Positions 1 through 7,597 of a DNA stretch of 64,000 nt are shown one piece after another. A model generated the notes under the pieces. It did not search any database and was not told the origin of the DNA. It saw nothing but the letters and a program-made list of their open reading frames with translations. Numbering within the stretch: position 1 is the stretch's first letter; every line of letters begins with the position of its first letter. The position numbers were made by a program, and so were the translations under genes. The stretch is from CAYRHN01 sp964424115 (lineage in GTDB: Bacteria > Chloroflexota > Anaerolineae > Anaerolineales > Anaerolineaceae), in contig CAYRHN010000005.1 of NCBI GenBank assembly GCA_964424115.1, forward strand, positions 62,001 through 126,000, in the 5' to 3' direction.

Positions 1-22
1 CAGGCGCCAAGGAGCTCATCCT

Positions 23-427
23 ATGAAACACACCTTACATACCTGTCCAGTTTGCGGCAACCCTGAATTAACCATAACCCGACTGCACTGCTCGGAATGC
101 GATACCGCATTTGAAGGCCAGTTCCAACCGCCGTCCAATCCGTTGGAGAACCTGAATGCCGAGCAAACGCAGTTCATCCTGGCCTTCATCCGTAACGAAG
201 GCCGCTTCAACCGTCTGGAAGAAGAACTGCGCCTCTCATATCCCACTTTACGCAACCGGCTGGGGGAGATCATCCGCGCGCTGGGTTTTGAACCGGCACC
301 TGCCGAACCCATCCGTCCCAACCTGCCGCCCGAAGAACGTCGGCGCATTTTGCAGGCGCTGGAAAACGGCGAGCTGACCTACCAGGAAGCCCAACAACGC
401 CTGCAGGGCCTCTCTGTGGCAGCCTGA
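23..427 (+). CDS. DUF2089 family zinc-ribbon protein
   Basis: A 134-residue protein with an N-terminal zinc ribbon (CPVC at 8-11, CSEC at 23-26), followed by a helical segment rich in charged residues that looks like a helix-turn-helix (about 50-90). This fits the DUF2089 family. The C-terminal 30 residues carry an ILQALENGELTYQEA helical-hairpin motif that also appears in the next gene. The start follows an AAGGAG at 9-14. The next gene begins 17 bases downstream, so the two are probably co-transcribed. The function is unknown; a DNA-binding or adaptor role is inferred only from the fold. Confidence 0.8.
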   Translation: MKHTLHTCPVCGNPELTITRLHCSECDTAFEGQFQPPSNPLENLNAEQTQFILAFIRNEGRFNRLEEELRLSYPTLRNRLGEIIRALGFEPAPAEPIRPNLPPEERRRILQALENGELTYQEAQQRLQGLSVAA

Positions 428-444
428 TCCGGGAGGGGTGTACC

Positions 445-795
445 ATGAGCGACGAACGATTACACATCCTACGCATGCTTTCTGAAGGGAAGCTGGATCT
501 GGTCCAGGCCGAAAAACTACTGACCCTGCTCAACCCGGGCAAGCAGCCCACCCCGCGCCAGGCGCGCTGGTTTCGCGTCCGGGTGATGGATTCAGCAAAA
601 GGACGCGTGCAAACCAACGTACGCCTGCCAATCGAAGTGATGGATGCGGTGCTGCGCCTGAAAGCCCACCTTGAGCCGCATGCAGACGAGGAAGGAACGC
701 AAAAATTGATCGAGTTGTTGCAAAGCGGCAGCAGCGGGCAAACCATCGAATACGACGACCCGCACAGCGGGCACGTCGAGATCAGCATCGAATAG
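445..795 (+). CDS. SHOCT-like domain protein
   Basis: A 116-residue protein. Residues 5-30 form a short helical hairpin of the SHOCT-like type (ERLHILRMLSEGKLDL, then an EAxxLL pattern), followed by a basic, beta-rich segment and an acidic C-terminus. It has no signal peptide or membrane segment. It sits directly after the DUF2089 gene, with which it shares the hairpin motif, and has a purine-rich ribosome site (GGGAGGGG) upstream. Only 6 bases separate its stop from the convergent YitT gene, with no visible terminator. The function is unknown; a regulatory pair with the upstream gene is an inference. Confidence 0.7.
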   Translation: MSDERLHILRMLSEGKLDLVQAEKLLTLLNPGKQPTPRQARWFRVRVMDSAKGRVQTNVRLPIEVMDAVLRLKAHLEPHADEEGTQKLIELLQSGSSGQTIEYDDPHSGHVEISIE

Positions 796-801
796 AGCGG
801 T

Positions 802-1662
802 TCAGGGATTTTTCAAAGGGCGGAAACCCTCGCCAAGCGCCTCGTGCGCCACTCCAATCACCATAAACGCATCCGGATCGATCTCGCTCACCAGTCCCTT
901 AAGCTGGTTGACCTCAGCACGAGTCACCACGCAATACAGGACAGGTCGATCTGTGCCGGTGTAGGCACCCGTTCCGGAGAGAATGGTCACACCACGTTCC
1001 AATTCTTCCAGGATGGCGTCGGTGACCTTCTTTGATTCGGAGGTGACGATCATGGCTGAACGGAAGATGCTCGACCCTTCCGAAACCGCCTCAGCAGCCA
1101 ACCCGCTGACATAGATGACCACCAGGCCGTAGAGGGCCTTCTCCCAGCCATAAGCGAATCCGCCGCCCAGCACCACCAAAGTATCTGTGATCAGATAAGC
1201 CTGCGAGATGGAAATGCCAAGGCGATGGTTGAGGATGCGTCCAAGGATATCGGAGCCGCCGCTGGTACCGCGTCCGCGGTAGACCAAACCCAGCCCGACG
1301 CCCAGCAGCACCCCGCCGTAGATCGAGCTCAAGACCAGGTCGTGGGTCACCCCGGCCGGGGAAATGAAATAGACCAGTAGATCAGTGAAGAGCGAAAAAG
1401 CGCCGATGGAAACGAAGGTGCGCAAGGCGAAACGCAGCCCACCCAGGTAACGCCAGCCGAGAATGAAGAGAGGAATATTGCCGATCAACACCATCAACCC
1501 GATCGGCCAGGCAGTGAAGCTGTTTATGATTTGAGCGATGCCGCTGATCCCACCACTGACCAACTCGGCCGGAACCAAGAACAAACGCATTGCCAGGGCC
1601 TGCACTAACGCGCCCATTAGCACCAGACCATAATCGGATAAGGTTTTCCACTGAAATTTCAT
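802..1662 (-). CDS. YitT family integral membrane protein
   Basis: A 286-residue protein with five or six hydrophobic segments in the first ~195 residues and a soluble C-terminal domain of the DUF2179 type (pattern around VTDAILEELERGVTILSG). That is the standard YitT architecture. Substrate and function are not established for most members. I chose the ATG at 1662 because a strong GGAGG lies 6 to 7 bases upstream; a GTG further out at 1677 would place the ribosome site inside the gene. It is convergent with the SHOCT gene and has no obvious operon partner. Confidence 0.8.
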   Translation of the reverse strand: MKFQWKTLSDYGLVLMGALVQALAMRLFLVPAELVSGGISGIAQIINSFTAWPIGLMVLIGNIPLFILGWRYLGGLRFALRTFVSIGAFSLFTDLLVYFISPAGVTHDLVLSSIYGGVLLGVGLGLVYRGRGTSGGSDILGRILNHRLGISISQAYLITDTLVVLGGGFAYGWEKALYGLVVIYVSGLAAEAVSEGSSIFRSAMIVTSESKKVTDAILEELERGVTILSGTGAYTGTDRPVLYCVVTRAEVNQLKGLVSEIDPDAFMVIGVAHEALGEGFRPLKNP

Positions 1663-1753
1663 CTTGCACCTCCTCACACCTGCTAGACGGGGCTGATTTT
1701 ATCACAAACAAACTCTGGTTTCGAGAAAACTCCAAATATCTTCATATACCTAC

Positions 1754-1782
1754 TTTCTTAAAAGGAAATTTTAAGGTATAAT
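1754..1782 (+). promoter_or_regulatory. Putative promoter of the rpsU-infA operon
   Basis: A perfect TATAAT lies at 1777-1782 with a weak TTTCTT -35 at 1754-1759, 17 bp apart. The AT-rich stretch between the divergent YitT gene and rpsU is the only good candidate. It would give a leader of about 190 bases before rpsU. Confidence 0.55.
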
Positions 1783-1894
1783 CGGTCTGTCAGGCCCTTA
1801 GGCTGTCCGTTTGATCGTTGTTCAAATACGATGATATTGGAGGTCTACATCTGATCCTACCGGGAAGTTTAATCATTCGCTTGGTTTATTCACT

Positions 1895-1928
1895 CGGCTG
1901 GATTAATGGGACCCAGCCGGTTTTTTTT
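1895..1928 (+). terminator. Intrinsic terminator or attenuator in the rpsU leader
   Basis: A 7-bp stem (CGGCTGG at 1895-1901 with CCAGCCG at 1913-1919) and an 11-base loop are followed by eight uninterrupted T residues. It lies after the promoter and 53 bases before rpsU, so it would cut transcripts short before the coding region unless prevented. A weak alternative pairing (ACCGG 1859-1863 with CCGGT 1917-1921) could compete with it. The rest of the 319-base gap between YitT and rpsU shows nothing else clear. It could also end a short leader RNA. Confidence 0.7.
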
Positions 1929-1981
1929 GCCAGGGGCTGATAAATTTGACCGATCCCTGAAAAGAAGGGAGGTGAATTGAA

Positions 1982-2182
1982 GTGACTATTGTAGTGCTCC
2001 GCCCCAATGAATCGCAGGATCAACTGCTCAAGCGCTTTCGCAAGAAGGTGGTTAAGAGCGGTGTCCTCAGCACCGTCCGCCGCAAGCGCTGGTTCGTCTC
2101 TAAGAGCGAACTGCGCCGCGTGGAGAAGAAAAAGGCAATTCGCCGCATCAAGCGCCGCCAGGTAGGCAAGATCATCGAGTAA
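1982..2182 (+). CDS. rpsU: Ribosomal protein bS21
   Basis: A 66-residue, very basic protein matching bS21: the LRPNES..QLLKRFRKKV core near residues 6-22 and a Lys/Arg-rich helical C-terminus. It joins the 30S subunit and helps mRNA recognition. It starts with GTG, preceded by a strong GGGAGGTGA Shine-Dalgarno sequence. It is followed 42 bases later by infA on the same strand, which makes a small translation operon. The leader carries a terminator hairpin, so expression is probably attenuated. Confidence 0.93.
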   Translation: MTIVVLRPNESQDQLLKRFRKKVVKSGVLSTVRRKRWFVSKSELRRVEKKKAIRRIKRRQVGKIIE

Positions 2183-2224
2183 TCTGACGCAACGATGCGC
2201 CAGGTTGTTCTTTGGAGGGAACGT

Positions 2225-2479
2225 ATGGCTAAAGAAGAGGATAAGATATCCGTTGAAGGTACGATCATCGAGGCCCTGCCGGGCACGCAGTTTCGCGTCC
2301 GCCTGGACAATGGTCACGAGGTATTGGCTTACCTTTCGGGAAGAATGCGCAAGTATTACATTCGCATTTTGCTTGGCGACCGCGTGCGCGTGGATATGTC
2401 GCCGTATGATCTAAGCCGCGGACGCATCACTTACCGCCAGAAGAAATCCAGCGACGGAACAACCCTCGAAGAAGAATGA
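2225..2479 (+). CDS. infA: Translation initiation factor IF-1
   Basis: An 84-residue S1/OB-fold protein with the IF-1 hallmark segments VEGTIIEALPGTQFRV, NGHEVLAYLSG, MRKYYIRI and DLSRGRITYR. IF-1 binds the ribosomal A site during initiation. The family is usually about 72 residues; this copy has an acidic tail of about 12 extra residues after the OB fold. The start at 2225 follows TTTGGAGGG; a longer reading frame from 2195 adds ten residues with no family match. It is coupled to rpsU rather than to an rpmJ/rpsM cluster, so it could be a second infA copy. Confidence 0.9.
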   Translation: MAKEEDKISVEGTIIEALPGTQFRVRLDNGHEVLAYLSGRMRKYYIRILLGDRVRVDMSPYDLSRGRITYRQKKSSDGTTLEEE

Positions 2480-2519
2480 GTTTGCCAAACGGCAACGGCC
2501 TTATTAGAAGACATCCTTA

Positions 2520-2550
2520 CCCCCTGCCTTCGGGCGGGGGGTAATGTTTT
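2520..2550 (+). terminator. Terminator after infA
   Basis: A GC-rich 9-bp stem (2520-2528 with 2533-2541) closes on a TTCG tetraloop and is followed by TAATGTTTT. The 308-base gap between infA and the dehydrogenase gene otherwise contains only the candidate promoter listed separately. Confidence 0.7.
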
Positions 2551-2602
2551 AAACGGAAATCCATCAGCAGGGAAGGCGATGTTTATCATATTGACGCAAA
2601 GC

Positions 2603-2632
2603 TTGAAGTCAGTTACCCTATAACTGTATACA
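2603..2632 (+). promoter_or_regulatory. Candidate promoter of the glutamate dehydrogenase gene
   Basis: TTGAAG (2603-2608) and TATACA (2627-2632) are separated by 18 bp, each matching four of six consensus bases. The position is right for the gene starting at 2788, but the match is modest. Confidence 0.35.
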
Positions 2633-2787
2633 CTACCGATAGCGGAGGCGGCGTGGAATCTTCGGAGGAAATTTCCTAATCGAATGCGGGCACAGACCGA
2701 GGTGCCCGTATATTTTGCTCCAATGCCACCCTCTCCCATCAGAACCTCAGCCAAAATCTATCCTAATTCTGTAAGAGGAGAACCCAA

Positions 2788-4074
2788 ATGTCAGGACCCA
2801 CAAATGCTTTTGAAATGGCCCAGCGTCAGTTCGACCACGTGGCCGAATTGCTGAAACTGGACCCGCAAGTGCGCGAAATTTTGCGCTGGCCGATGCGCGA
2901 ATTCCATTTCCGCATCCCGGTTCGTATGGACGACGGCACCATCCGCGTCTTCCAGGGCTTCCGTGTTCAGCACAACGACGCTCGCGGCCCGAATAAAGGC
3001 GGCATCCGCTTCCACCCGGCCGAGACCGCCGACACTGTGCGCGCCCTGGCGACGTGGATGACCTGGAAATGCGCCGTGGCGGATATTCCGTTGGGCGGCG
3101 GCAAGGGCGGCGTGGTCGTCGATCCTGCGACCCTGTCTACCGCTGAAAAAGAGCGCCTGGTGCGCGGCTGGGTGGATATCATGGTCAAGAACATTGGCCC
3201 CCGGCAAGATGTCCCGGCCCCGGATGTAGGCACCACCCCCCAGATGATGGGCTGGATGATGGACGAATATTCCAAGCTGGTCGGTCAATACACTCCCGGC
3301 ACGATCACCGGCAAGCCCGTGGGCGGCGGCGGTTCATTGGGCCGCACCGAAGCCACCGGCTTCGGCGTGATCTACACCGTGCGCGAGGCGTTGAAGCACC
3401 TGAAGCTTGATCCGAAGAAATGCATTGCAGCCATCCAGGGCTTCGGCAATGTAGCGCAGTATGCTGCGATCGGTTTCATTGAACTGCTGGGCGGCAAGGT
3501 AGCCTGTGTCTCTTATTGGGATCGCGAAGACCGCGTCTCTTACACGGTCAGCCACCCCAATGGCGTTGACCCACGCTTCCTGATGACCATCACCGACCAG
3601 TACGGCTCTATCGACAAAGCCAAGGCCCGCGCAGCCGGTTATGTGATCGAAGACGGCGGCGCCTGGATCACCAAGGAAGCCGATGTGCTCATCCCGGCCG
3701 CTTTGGAAGGTCAGGTAAATGCCGAAACCGTGCAAAAGATCCACCCGCGAGTGCGCCTGATGGCCGAAGGCGCTAACGGCCCGACCACTCCGGAAGCCGA
3801 CGAAATCATCAAATCCCGCGGCATCTTCGTCATTCCCGATTTCCTGTGCAACTCCGGCGGCGTGACGGTTTCCTACTTCGAGAGCGTTCAGAATGATATG
3901 AACTACTATTGGAGCAAGAACGAAGTACTGGAGAAGCTGGATTACAAGATGACCACCGCTTTCAACAGCGTGCTGGAAATGTCACTCAAGGAATCGGTCT
4001 ATATGCGCGATGCAGCCTACATGGTGGCAATTGCGCGCGTAGTGAAGGCCATGGAATTGCGCGGCTGGATCTAA
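2788..4074 (+). CDS. gdhA: Glu/Leu/Phe/Val-type glutamate dehydrogenase
   Basis: A 428-residue oxidoreductase interconverting glutamate and 2-oxoglutarate plus ammonia. The family lysines are all present: K70 in GPNKGGIRF, K94 in MTWKCA and catalytic K106 in GGGKGG. The PAPDVGT loop and the GFGNVAQ nucleotide-binding turn of the C-terminal Rossmann domain are also intact. The length is typical for the hexameric small-subunit class. The start has GAGGAG eight to nine bases upstream. It stands alone between two terminators, so it is likely a monocistronic gene linking nitrogen and carbon metabolism. Coenzyme preference cannot be told reliably by eye. Confidence 0.93.
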   Translation: MSGPTNAFEMAQRQFDHVAELLKLDPQVREILRWPMREFHFRIPVRMDDGTIRVFQGFRVQHNDARGPNKGGIRFHPAETADTVRALATWMTWKCAVADIPLGGGKGGVVVDPATLSTAEKERLVRGWVDIMVKNIGPRQDVPAPDVGTTPQMMGWMMDEYSKLVGQYTPGTITGKPVGGGGSLGRTEATGFGVIYTVREALKHLKLDPKKCIAAIQGFGNVAQYAAIGFIELLGGKVACVSYWDREDRVSYTVSHPNGVDPRFLMTITDQYGSIDKAKARAAGYVIEDGGAWITKEADVLIPAALEGQVNAETVQKIHPRVRLMAEGANGPTTPEADEIIKSRGIFVIPDFLCNSGGVTVSYFESVQNDMNYYWSKNEVLEKLDYKMTTAFNSVLEMSLKESVYMRDAAYMVAIARVVKAMELRGWI

Positions 4075-4095
4075 ACCGCGCCCAATCCTTTTCAA

Positions 4096-4130
4096 GAAAC
4101 AAATGGCGGCCAGTGGCCGCCATTTGTTTT
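4096..4130. terminator. Bidirectional terminator between gdhA and the methyltransferase
   Basis: A perfect stem of 11 bp (4101-4111 with 4115-4125) around an AGT loop, extended by flanking A and T runs on both sides. It serves the two convergent genes in either direction. Confidence 0.85.
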
Positions 4131-4131
4131 C

Positions 4132-4983
4132 TCAACTTACAAATTCGACTCCTTTGGCATCAAAGCGCTTGCGCATCACCTCGATTGCCTGGGGATTATC
4201 GTCCACCAGGATGAAGCGTCTGCCCAATTCCAGACAGGCTGCGCCCGTGGTGCCGCTGCCGGCAAAGAAGTCCAGGACGCGCTGGCCAGGGTTAGAAGAA
4301 GCCTGGACGATGCGGCGCAAGATTCCAAGCGGTTTTTGGGTAGGATAACCGGTCTTTTCGCGACCATTGGTGGGCACAATGGTATGCCACCAGGTATCAG
4401 TGGGTAATTTGCCGCGCGCGGCCTTTTCCGGGCCAACCAGATCGGGCGCCATATAAGGAATGCGTTCGACCGCTTCCACATTGAAGGTGTAGCTTTGAGG
4501 ATTCCTGGCATACCAGAGGATATTGTCGTGCTTGGGTGGCCATTTACGGCGGGTACGCCCGCCGTAATCATAAGCCCAAATGATTTCATTTAAAAAGCAT
4601 TCCCGGCCAAAAATGCCATCCAATAAGACCTTGCAGTAATGCACTTCGCGATAGTCAATATGAAAATACAGGCTTCCGTCCGGCTTCAATACACGATGGG
4701 CCTCGCTCAGACGCGGCTCAAGGAAGCCCAGGTAATCATCAAAAAGATCCATGTATCCCTTGCGCCCGATCTCTAGCGTGGCATATCGCCGGCCCTGGAA
4801 ACCTACCCGGCTGCCTTCCTCGTCCCGCACGGTCTTGATCTGCGTGCGTGCCTGGGTTTTGCCGGTGTTGAAGGGCGGGTCAATGTAGATCAGGTCGATG
4901 CTGCCATCCGGGATGGATGCCAGTACGGATAGATTATCTGCTTGCACTACGTAATCGGTAGCGGGATCCCAATTCATATTCAT
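4132..4983 (-). CDS. Beta-class DNA methyltransferase (N4-cytosine or N6-adenine), orphan
   Basis: A 283-residue SAM-dependent enzyme. The catalytic DPPF motif is at 35-38 (IDPPFNTGKTQ), TQKP at 215-218, and the SAM-binding FAGSGTTG at 240-247. DPPF before FxGxG is the beta-class order. There is no restriction endonuclease or specificity subunit nearby, so it looks like a solitary methylase that would mark the chromosome rather than protect it. Target bases cannot be read from the sequence. The start is taken at 4983, with another ATG two codons later; neither has a strong ribosome site. Confidence 0.85.
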   Translation of the reverse strand: MNMNWDPATDYVVQADNLSVLASIPDGSIDLIYIDPPFNTGKTQARTQIKTVRDEEGSRVGFQGRRYATLEIGRKGYMDLFDDYLGFLEPRLSEAHRVLKPDGSLYFHIDYREVHYCKVLLDGIFGRECFLNEIIWAYDYGGRTRRKWPPKHDNILWYARNPQSYTFNVEAVERIPYMAPDLVGPEKAARGKLPTDTWWHTIVPTNGREKTGYPTQKPLGILRRIVQASSNPGQRVLDFFAGSGTTGAACLELGRRFILVDDNPQAIEVMRKRFDAKGVEFVS

Positions 4984-5045
4984 CCATACGGTTTCATGTT
5001 CTTGACCAGTTTGCCAAGAGGAGCTTAAGAATCACCGTGTTTATT

Positions 5046-5076
5046 ATTATATACGATTCTCTGGCGGCTCCAGAGA
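5046..5076 (-). promoter_or_regulatory. Methyltransferase promoter with inverted repeat
   Basis: On the minus strand a TATAAT lies at 5046-5051. A 7-bp inverted repeat (TCTCTGG / CCAGAGA, 5-base loop, 5058-5076) sits in the spacer and -35 area just upstream. This could be an operator for a repressor or self-regulation. No T-run follows it, so it is not an intrinsic terminator for the amidase gene. Confidence 0.4.
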
Positions 5077-5181
5077 AAGGGCAAATCCTTTACAAAAAAG
5101 TGGCTTGCACGTATACCGGATCGCACACGGCGCGTCCGACGCGGTGGGAGAAGCCTTTGCGATATTGTTTAGCTGGACAAT

Positions 5182-6042
5182 CTAGGTCGGAATAACCGTT
5201 GGGGGCGTGGATGCAGCCGTTACATCCCGTTTCAGGCGGCGCTCTGGTATCCAACCCTTGCGCAAAGCCCCGCCAGACGACATAACAAGAGATACATTTG
5301 CCCAACCACGCGTGCGTTCGATCACCGTCACGCGCGTTCCAATCTTGAGTGAGGTACCAACCGCAGTGTAGTGGTCGCTTGGACCACTGCGCAGATACAA
5401 GGGACGGGTGGTAGTGTAGACGATAACCGTATCTGGGGTGATGCCCAGGGCAGCAGCTCGGAATTCGTCCATCGGAAAAGCCGGCCCGGGATCCACCTTA
5501 CCACCCAATGAAATATCCTCATGCCCGATCACGTCGAGGAACTTATATTCTTTAAAAAGTAGCAGTATCACTTCACGTGCGACATTTAATTGCTGCTCGG
5601 TATAAATGTGCCACCCACGCGGCCCATATTCCAGCTTGTGTGTTTTGACGATCACTTCTTCATCCGGAACGATGTTCTTGCCCAACATCCATTTTTCGCC
5701 ATATCGCTTGAGTGAGCCGGCATTATCCAGCTCAATACCTATCGAATAGCGGTTCAGGCTGGTGCGGTCGGCCCAGATACTGTCACCAGCGTGCCAGGCA
5801 ACCGTATCGAACGGAACGAACTGGACAATGCTGCCGTCTCGTCCGATGCAAAGATGCGCCGACACATACGCTGAGGGGTTCTTGAACCAACTCACCACGG
5901 ATGCCACACTCATGCCGGAAGTGAAGTGCATCACCAGATACTCCTGAGCAACGATCTTGCGGGTCTTGGAATAATTGGGGATGGCCACAAAACGAACCTG
6001 AGTATCATCGTCATTGAAAAGTAAATGATTAACAATCTTCAT
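5182..6042 (-). CDS. N-acetylmuramoyl-L-alanine amidase (Amidase_2) with SH3-like C-terminus
   Basis: A 286-residue protein. Residues ~15-195 form a zinc amidase of the Amidase_2/PGRP type that cleaves the amide bond between muramic acid and L-alanine; H39, H84, H174 and D184 (in VDPGP) fit the zinc and catalytic positions. Residues ~205-272 resemble a bacterial SH3 domain for wall binding (YLRSGPS, GWANVS, GWIPE). There is no signal peptide or membrane segment, so it may be cytosolic, leave by another route, or be of phage endolysin origin. The start has AAAGAGG six bases upstream. No phage genes are adjacent. Confidence 0.8.
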   Translation of the reverse strand: MKIVNHLLFNDDDTQVRFVAIPNYSKTRKIVAQEYLVMHFTSGMSVASVVSWFKNPSAYVSAHLCIGRDGSIVQFVPFDTVAWHAGDSIWADRTSLNRYSIGIELDNAGSLKRYGEKWMLGKNIVPDEEVIVKTHKLEYGPRGWHIYTEQQLNVAREVILLLFKEYKFLDVIGHEDISLGGKVDPGPAFPMDEFRAAALGITPDTVIVYTTTRPLYLRSGPSDHYTAVGTSLKIGTRVTVIERTRGWANVSLVMSSGGALRKGWIPERRLKRDVTAASTPPTVIPT

Positions 6043-6130
6043 TGGAAGCCTCTTTGCACAAATGGACCTGGTATTTCAAAAAGGGTAGATAAGACGTTTT
6101 GATACCCTGCAAGAAATAGGCCAATTAAAT

Positions 6131-6155
6131 AAAAAAAGGGCGGTTTTTTCCGCCT
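6131..6155 (-). terminator. Terminator of the dnaB-dnaD-dnaC operon
   Basis: On the minus strand a 6-bp stem (6150-6155 with 6138-6143) around an A6 loop is followed by seven T residues. It lies 12 bases after the stop of the helicase-loader gene. Confidence 0.75.
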
Positions 6156-6166
6156 ATTTTTACAAA

Positions 6167-7597
6167 CTACAAAGAACTGCTTTGTTTGCGTCCCCGCCCA
6201 CTACTTTTGGTCCTGGTTTCAGTGGCAATAACGTTGCGGTAGGGGGGTACTGTAATGACAAAGGGGCGGCACATGCGCAAGATGCGACTACGGATACGTT
6301 CATCCATCTCCTCGATCATCAAACAAGTGGTGATGACAGTAGGCAGTTCGGCGATATAGCGGTGATTAAGGATCTGGTATAGCTTTTCCTTGGCCCAGGG
6401 GGTAGAGCTTTGTGCGCCTAGGTCATCCAGGATCAAGAGAGAAACCGAGCGAATATCGTCGAATAATTTATCGTACGAAACCTGTGAGGTGGGATTGAAG
6501 GTGCTGCGCAGGTGATCGAGCAGATCCTGAGCGGTCATGAGCATGGGCATTTCGCCCTGTTGGGCGCGGTAGTTACCGATGGCGGCTGCCAGGTGTGTTT
6601 TGCCAGTGCCGGACTTTCCGGTCAAGACGATCCACCCACGCGGCTTTTCCGCAAAATCCTGCGCCACGGAAAAAACCCTGTGTAAATTCTCACGTTCCTC
6701 GGGAGTCAATTTTTCCTTTTCGCGCATGGAAAAACTGCCAAAGGTCTGCCCGCTGTAAAAATGTAAGGCGGAAAGGTAGGTCTGTCCGGCGTCGCCAACC
6801 GGGTCACGGTAGTCGGGGGCCTGGATGCGCAGGCGAGCAACCAGATCAGGATCCTCAAGGCGGGAACGGATGCGCCCTTCCAGGTCGCTCATGCCGATGT
6901 TAGTAGTAACCACCAGGGGCAGACGGTGAGTATAGCGGTAGTTGATGATCTGGTAAAGCTTTTCCTGCGCCCAGGGGGTGGCGTTTTGGGTGCCCAGATC
7001 GTCCAACACCAGCAGGCGGATATTGCGGATCTCATCGAAACGACTCTCAAAGGTGGATTCTGGATCATTGTAGGAAAAGCGCAGCCAATCCAGCAAGTCG
7101 GGTACCGTGAGAAAGAGGGTCGGCGCGCCAACCGAGACGGCAAAGTTAGCAATGGAAGCGGCTAGATGGGTCTTCCCGCAGCCATACCCACCCATCAGCA
7201 GGACCCAGCCTTTCAACTCACGGGCAAATTGTTGACACTGGTTGAGGGCCAGCTTAAGCGAGCGTACCTGGGCTTCGCCCAATCCCAGACGCCCCTGGGG
7301 ATTGAAGTTCTCGAAGCGCATGTTCTCAAAAGCTTGCAAATTGCTCATGCGGTAGAGGCGCTGGATATTGGCATCCACGGTCTGGACCTGACGGCAAGTG
7401 CAGATCTGCAACTTGCCAAATTGGGGGTCGTCGATGGGCAAATTCTGATGTACAAAGCCGATGCCGCCGCAAATGGGGCAGTTCGGATCCCCCGGCATAT
7501 CCGATGCGGCAGATGGTTTAGTGGTCGAGGTAGTCGGCAAGCTCACCTTCGAGATATTGCCGGCTATCTTTTTCAGCGTTTTGTCGATTCGTTCCAT
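6167..7597 (-). CDS. DnaC/IstB-like helicase loader with two AAA+ domains
   Basis: A 476-residue protein. The N-terminus has a four-Cys zinc module (C40, C43, C67, C69) like that of DnaC/DnaI loaders. Two complete AAA+ ATPase domains follow: Walker A GGYGCGKTH at 136-144 with LLVLDD at 195-200, and GKSGTGKTH at 327-335 with LLILDD at 387-392. Both also keep an RIRSR segment resembling the arginine-finger region. Typical loaders have only one such domain. The start at 7597 follows GGAAGGAG and overlaps the upstream dnaD-like gene by 80 bases. It probably loads the DnaB helicase encoded two genes upstream. Confidence 0.85.
   Translation of the reverse strand: MERIDKTLKKIAGNISKVSLPTTSTTKPSAASDMPGDPNCPICGGIGFVHQNLPIDDPQFGKLQICTCRQVQTVDANIQRLYRMSNLQAFENMRFENFNPQGRLGLGEAQVRSLKLALNQCQQFARELKGWVLLMGGYGCGKTHLAASIANFAVSVGAPTLFLTVPDLLDWLRFSYNDPESTFESRFDEIRNIRLLVLDDLGTQNATPWAQEKLYQIINYRYTHRLPLVVTTNIGMSDLEGRIRSRLEDPDLVARLRIQAPDYRDPVGDAGQTYLSALHFYSGQTFGSFSMREKEKLTPEERENLHRVFSVAQDFAEKPRGWIVLTGKSGTGKTHLAAAIGNYRAQQGEMPMLMTAQDLLDHLRSTFNPTSQVSYDKLFDDIRSVSLLILDDLGAQSSTPWAKEKLYQILNHRYIAELPTVITTCLMIEEMDERIRSRILRMCRPFVITVPPYRNVIATETRTKSSGRGRKQSSSL

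Noticed and set aside
1831..1854. Seven-codon frame (MILEVYI) in the rpsU leader, possible leader peptide
   Set aside because: It has no ribosome site before its ATG and no run of one amino acid's codons, and chance frames of this size are common.
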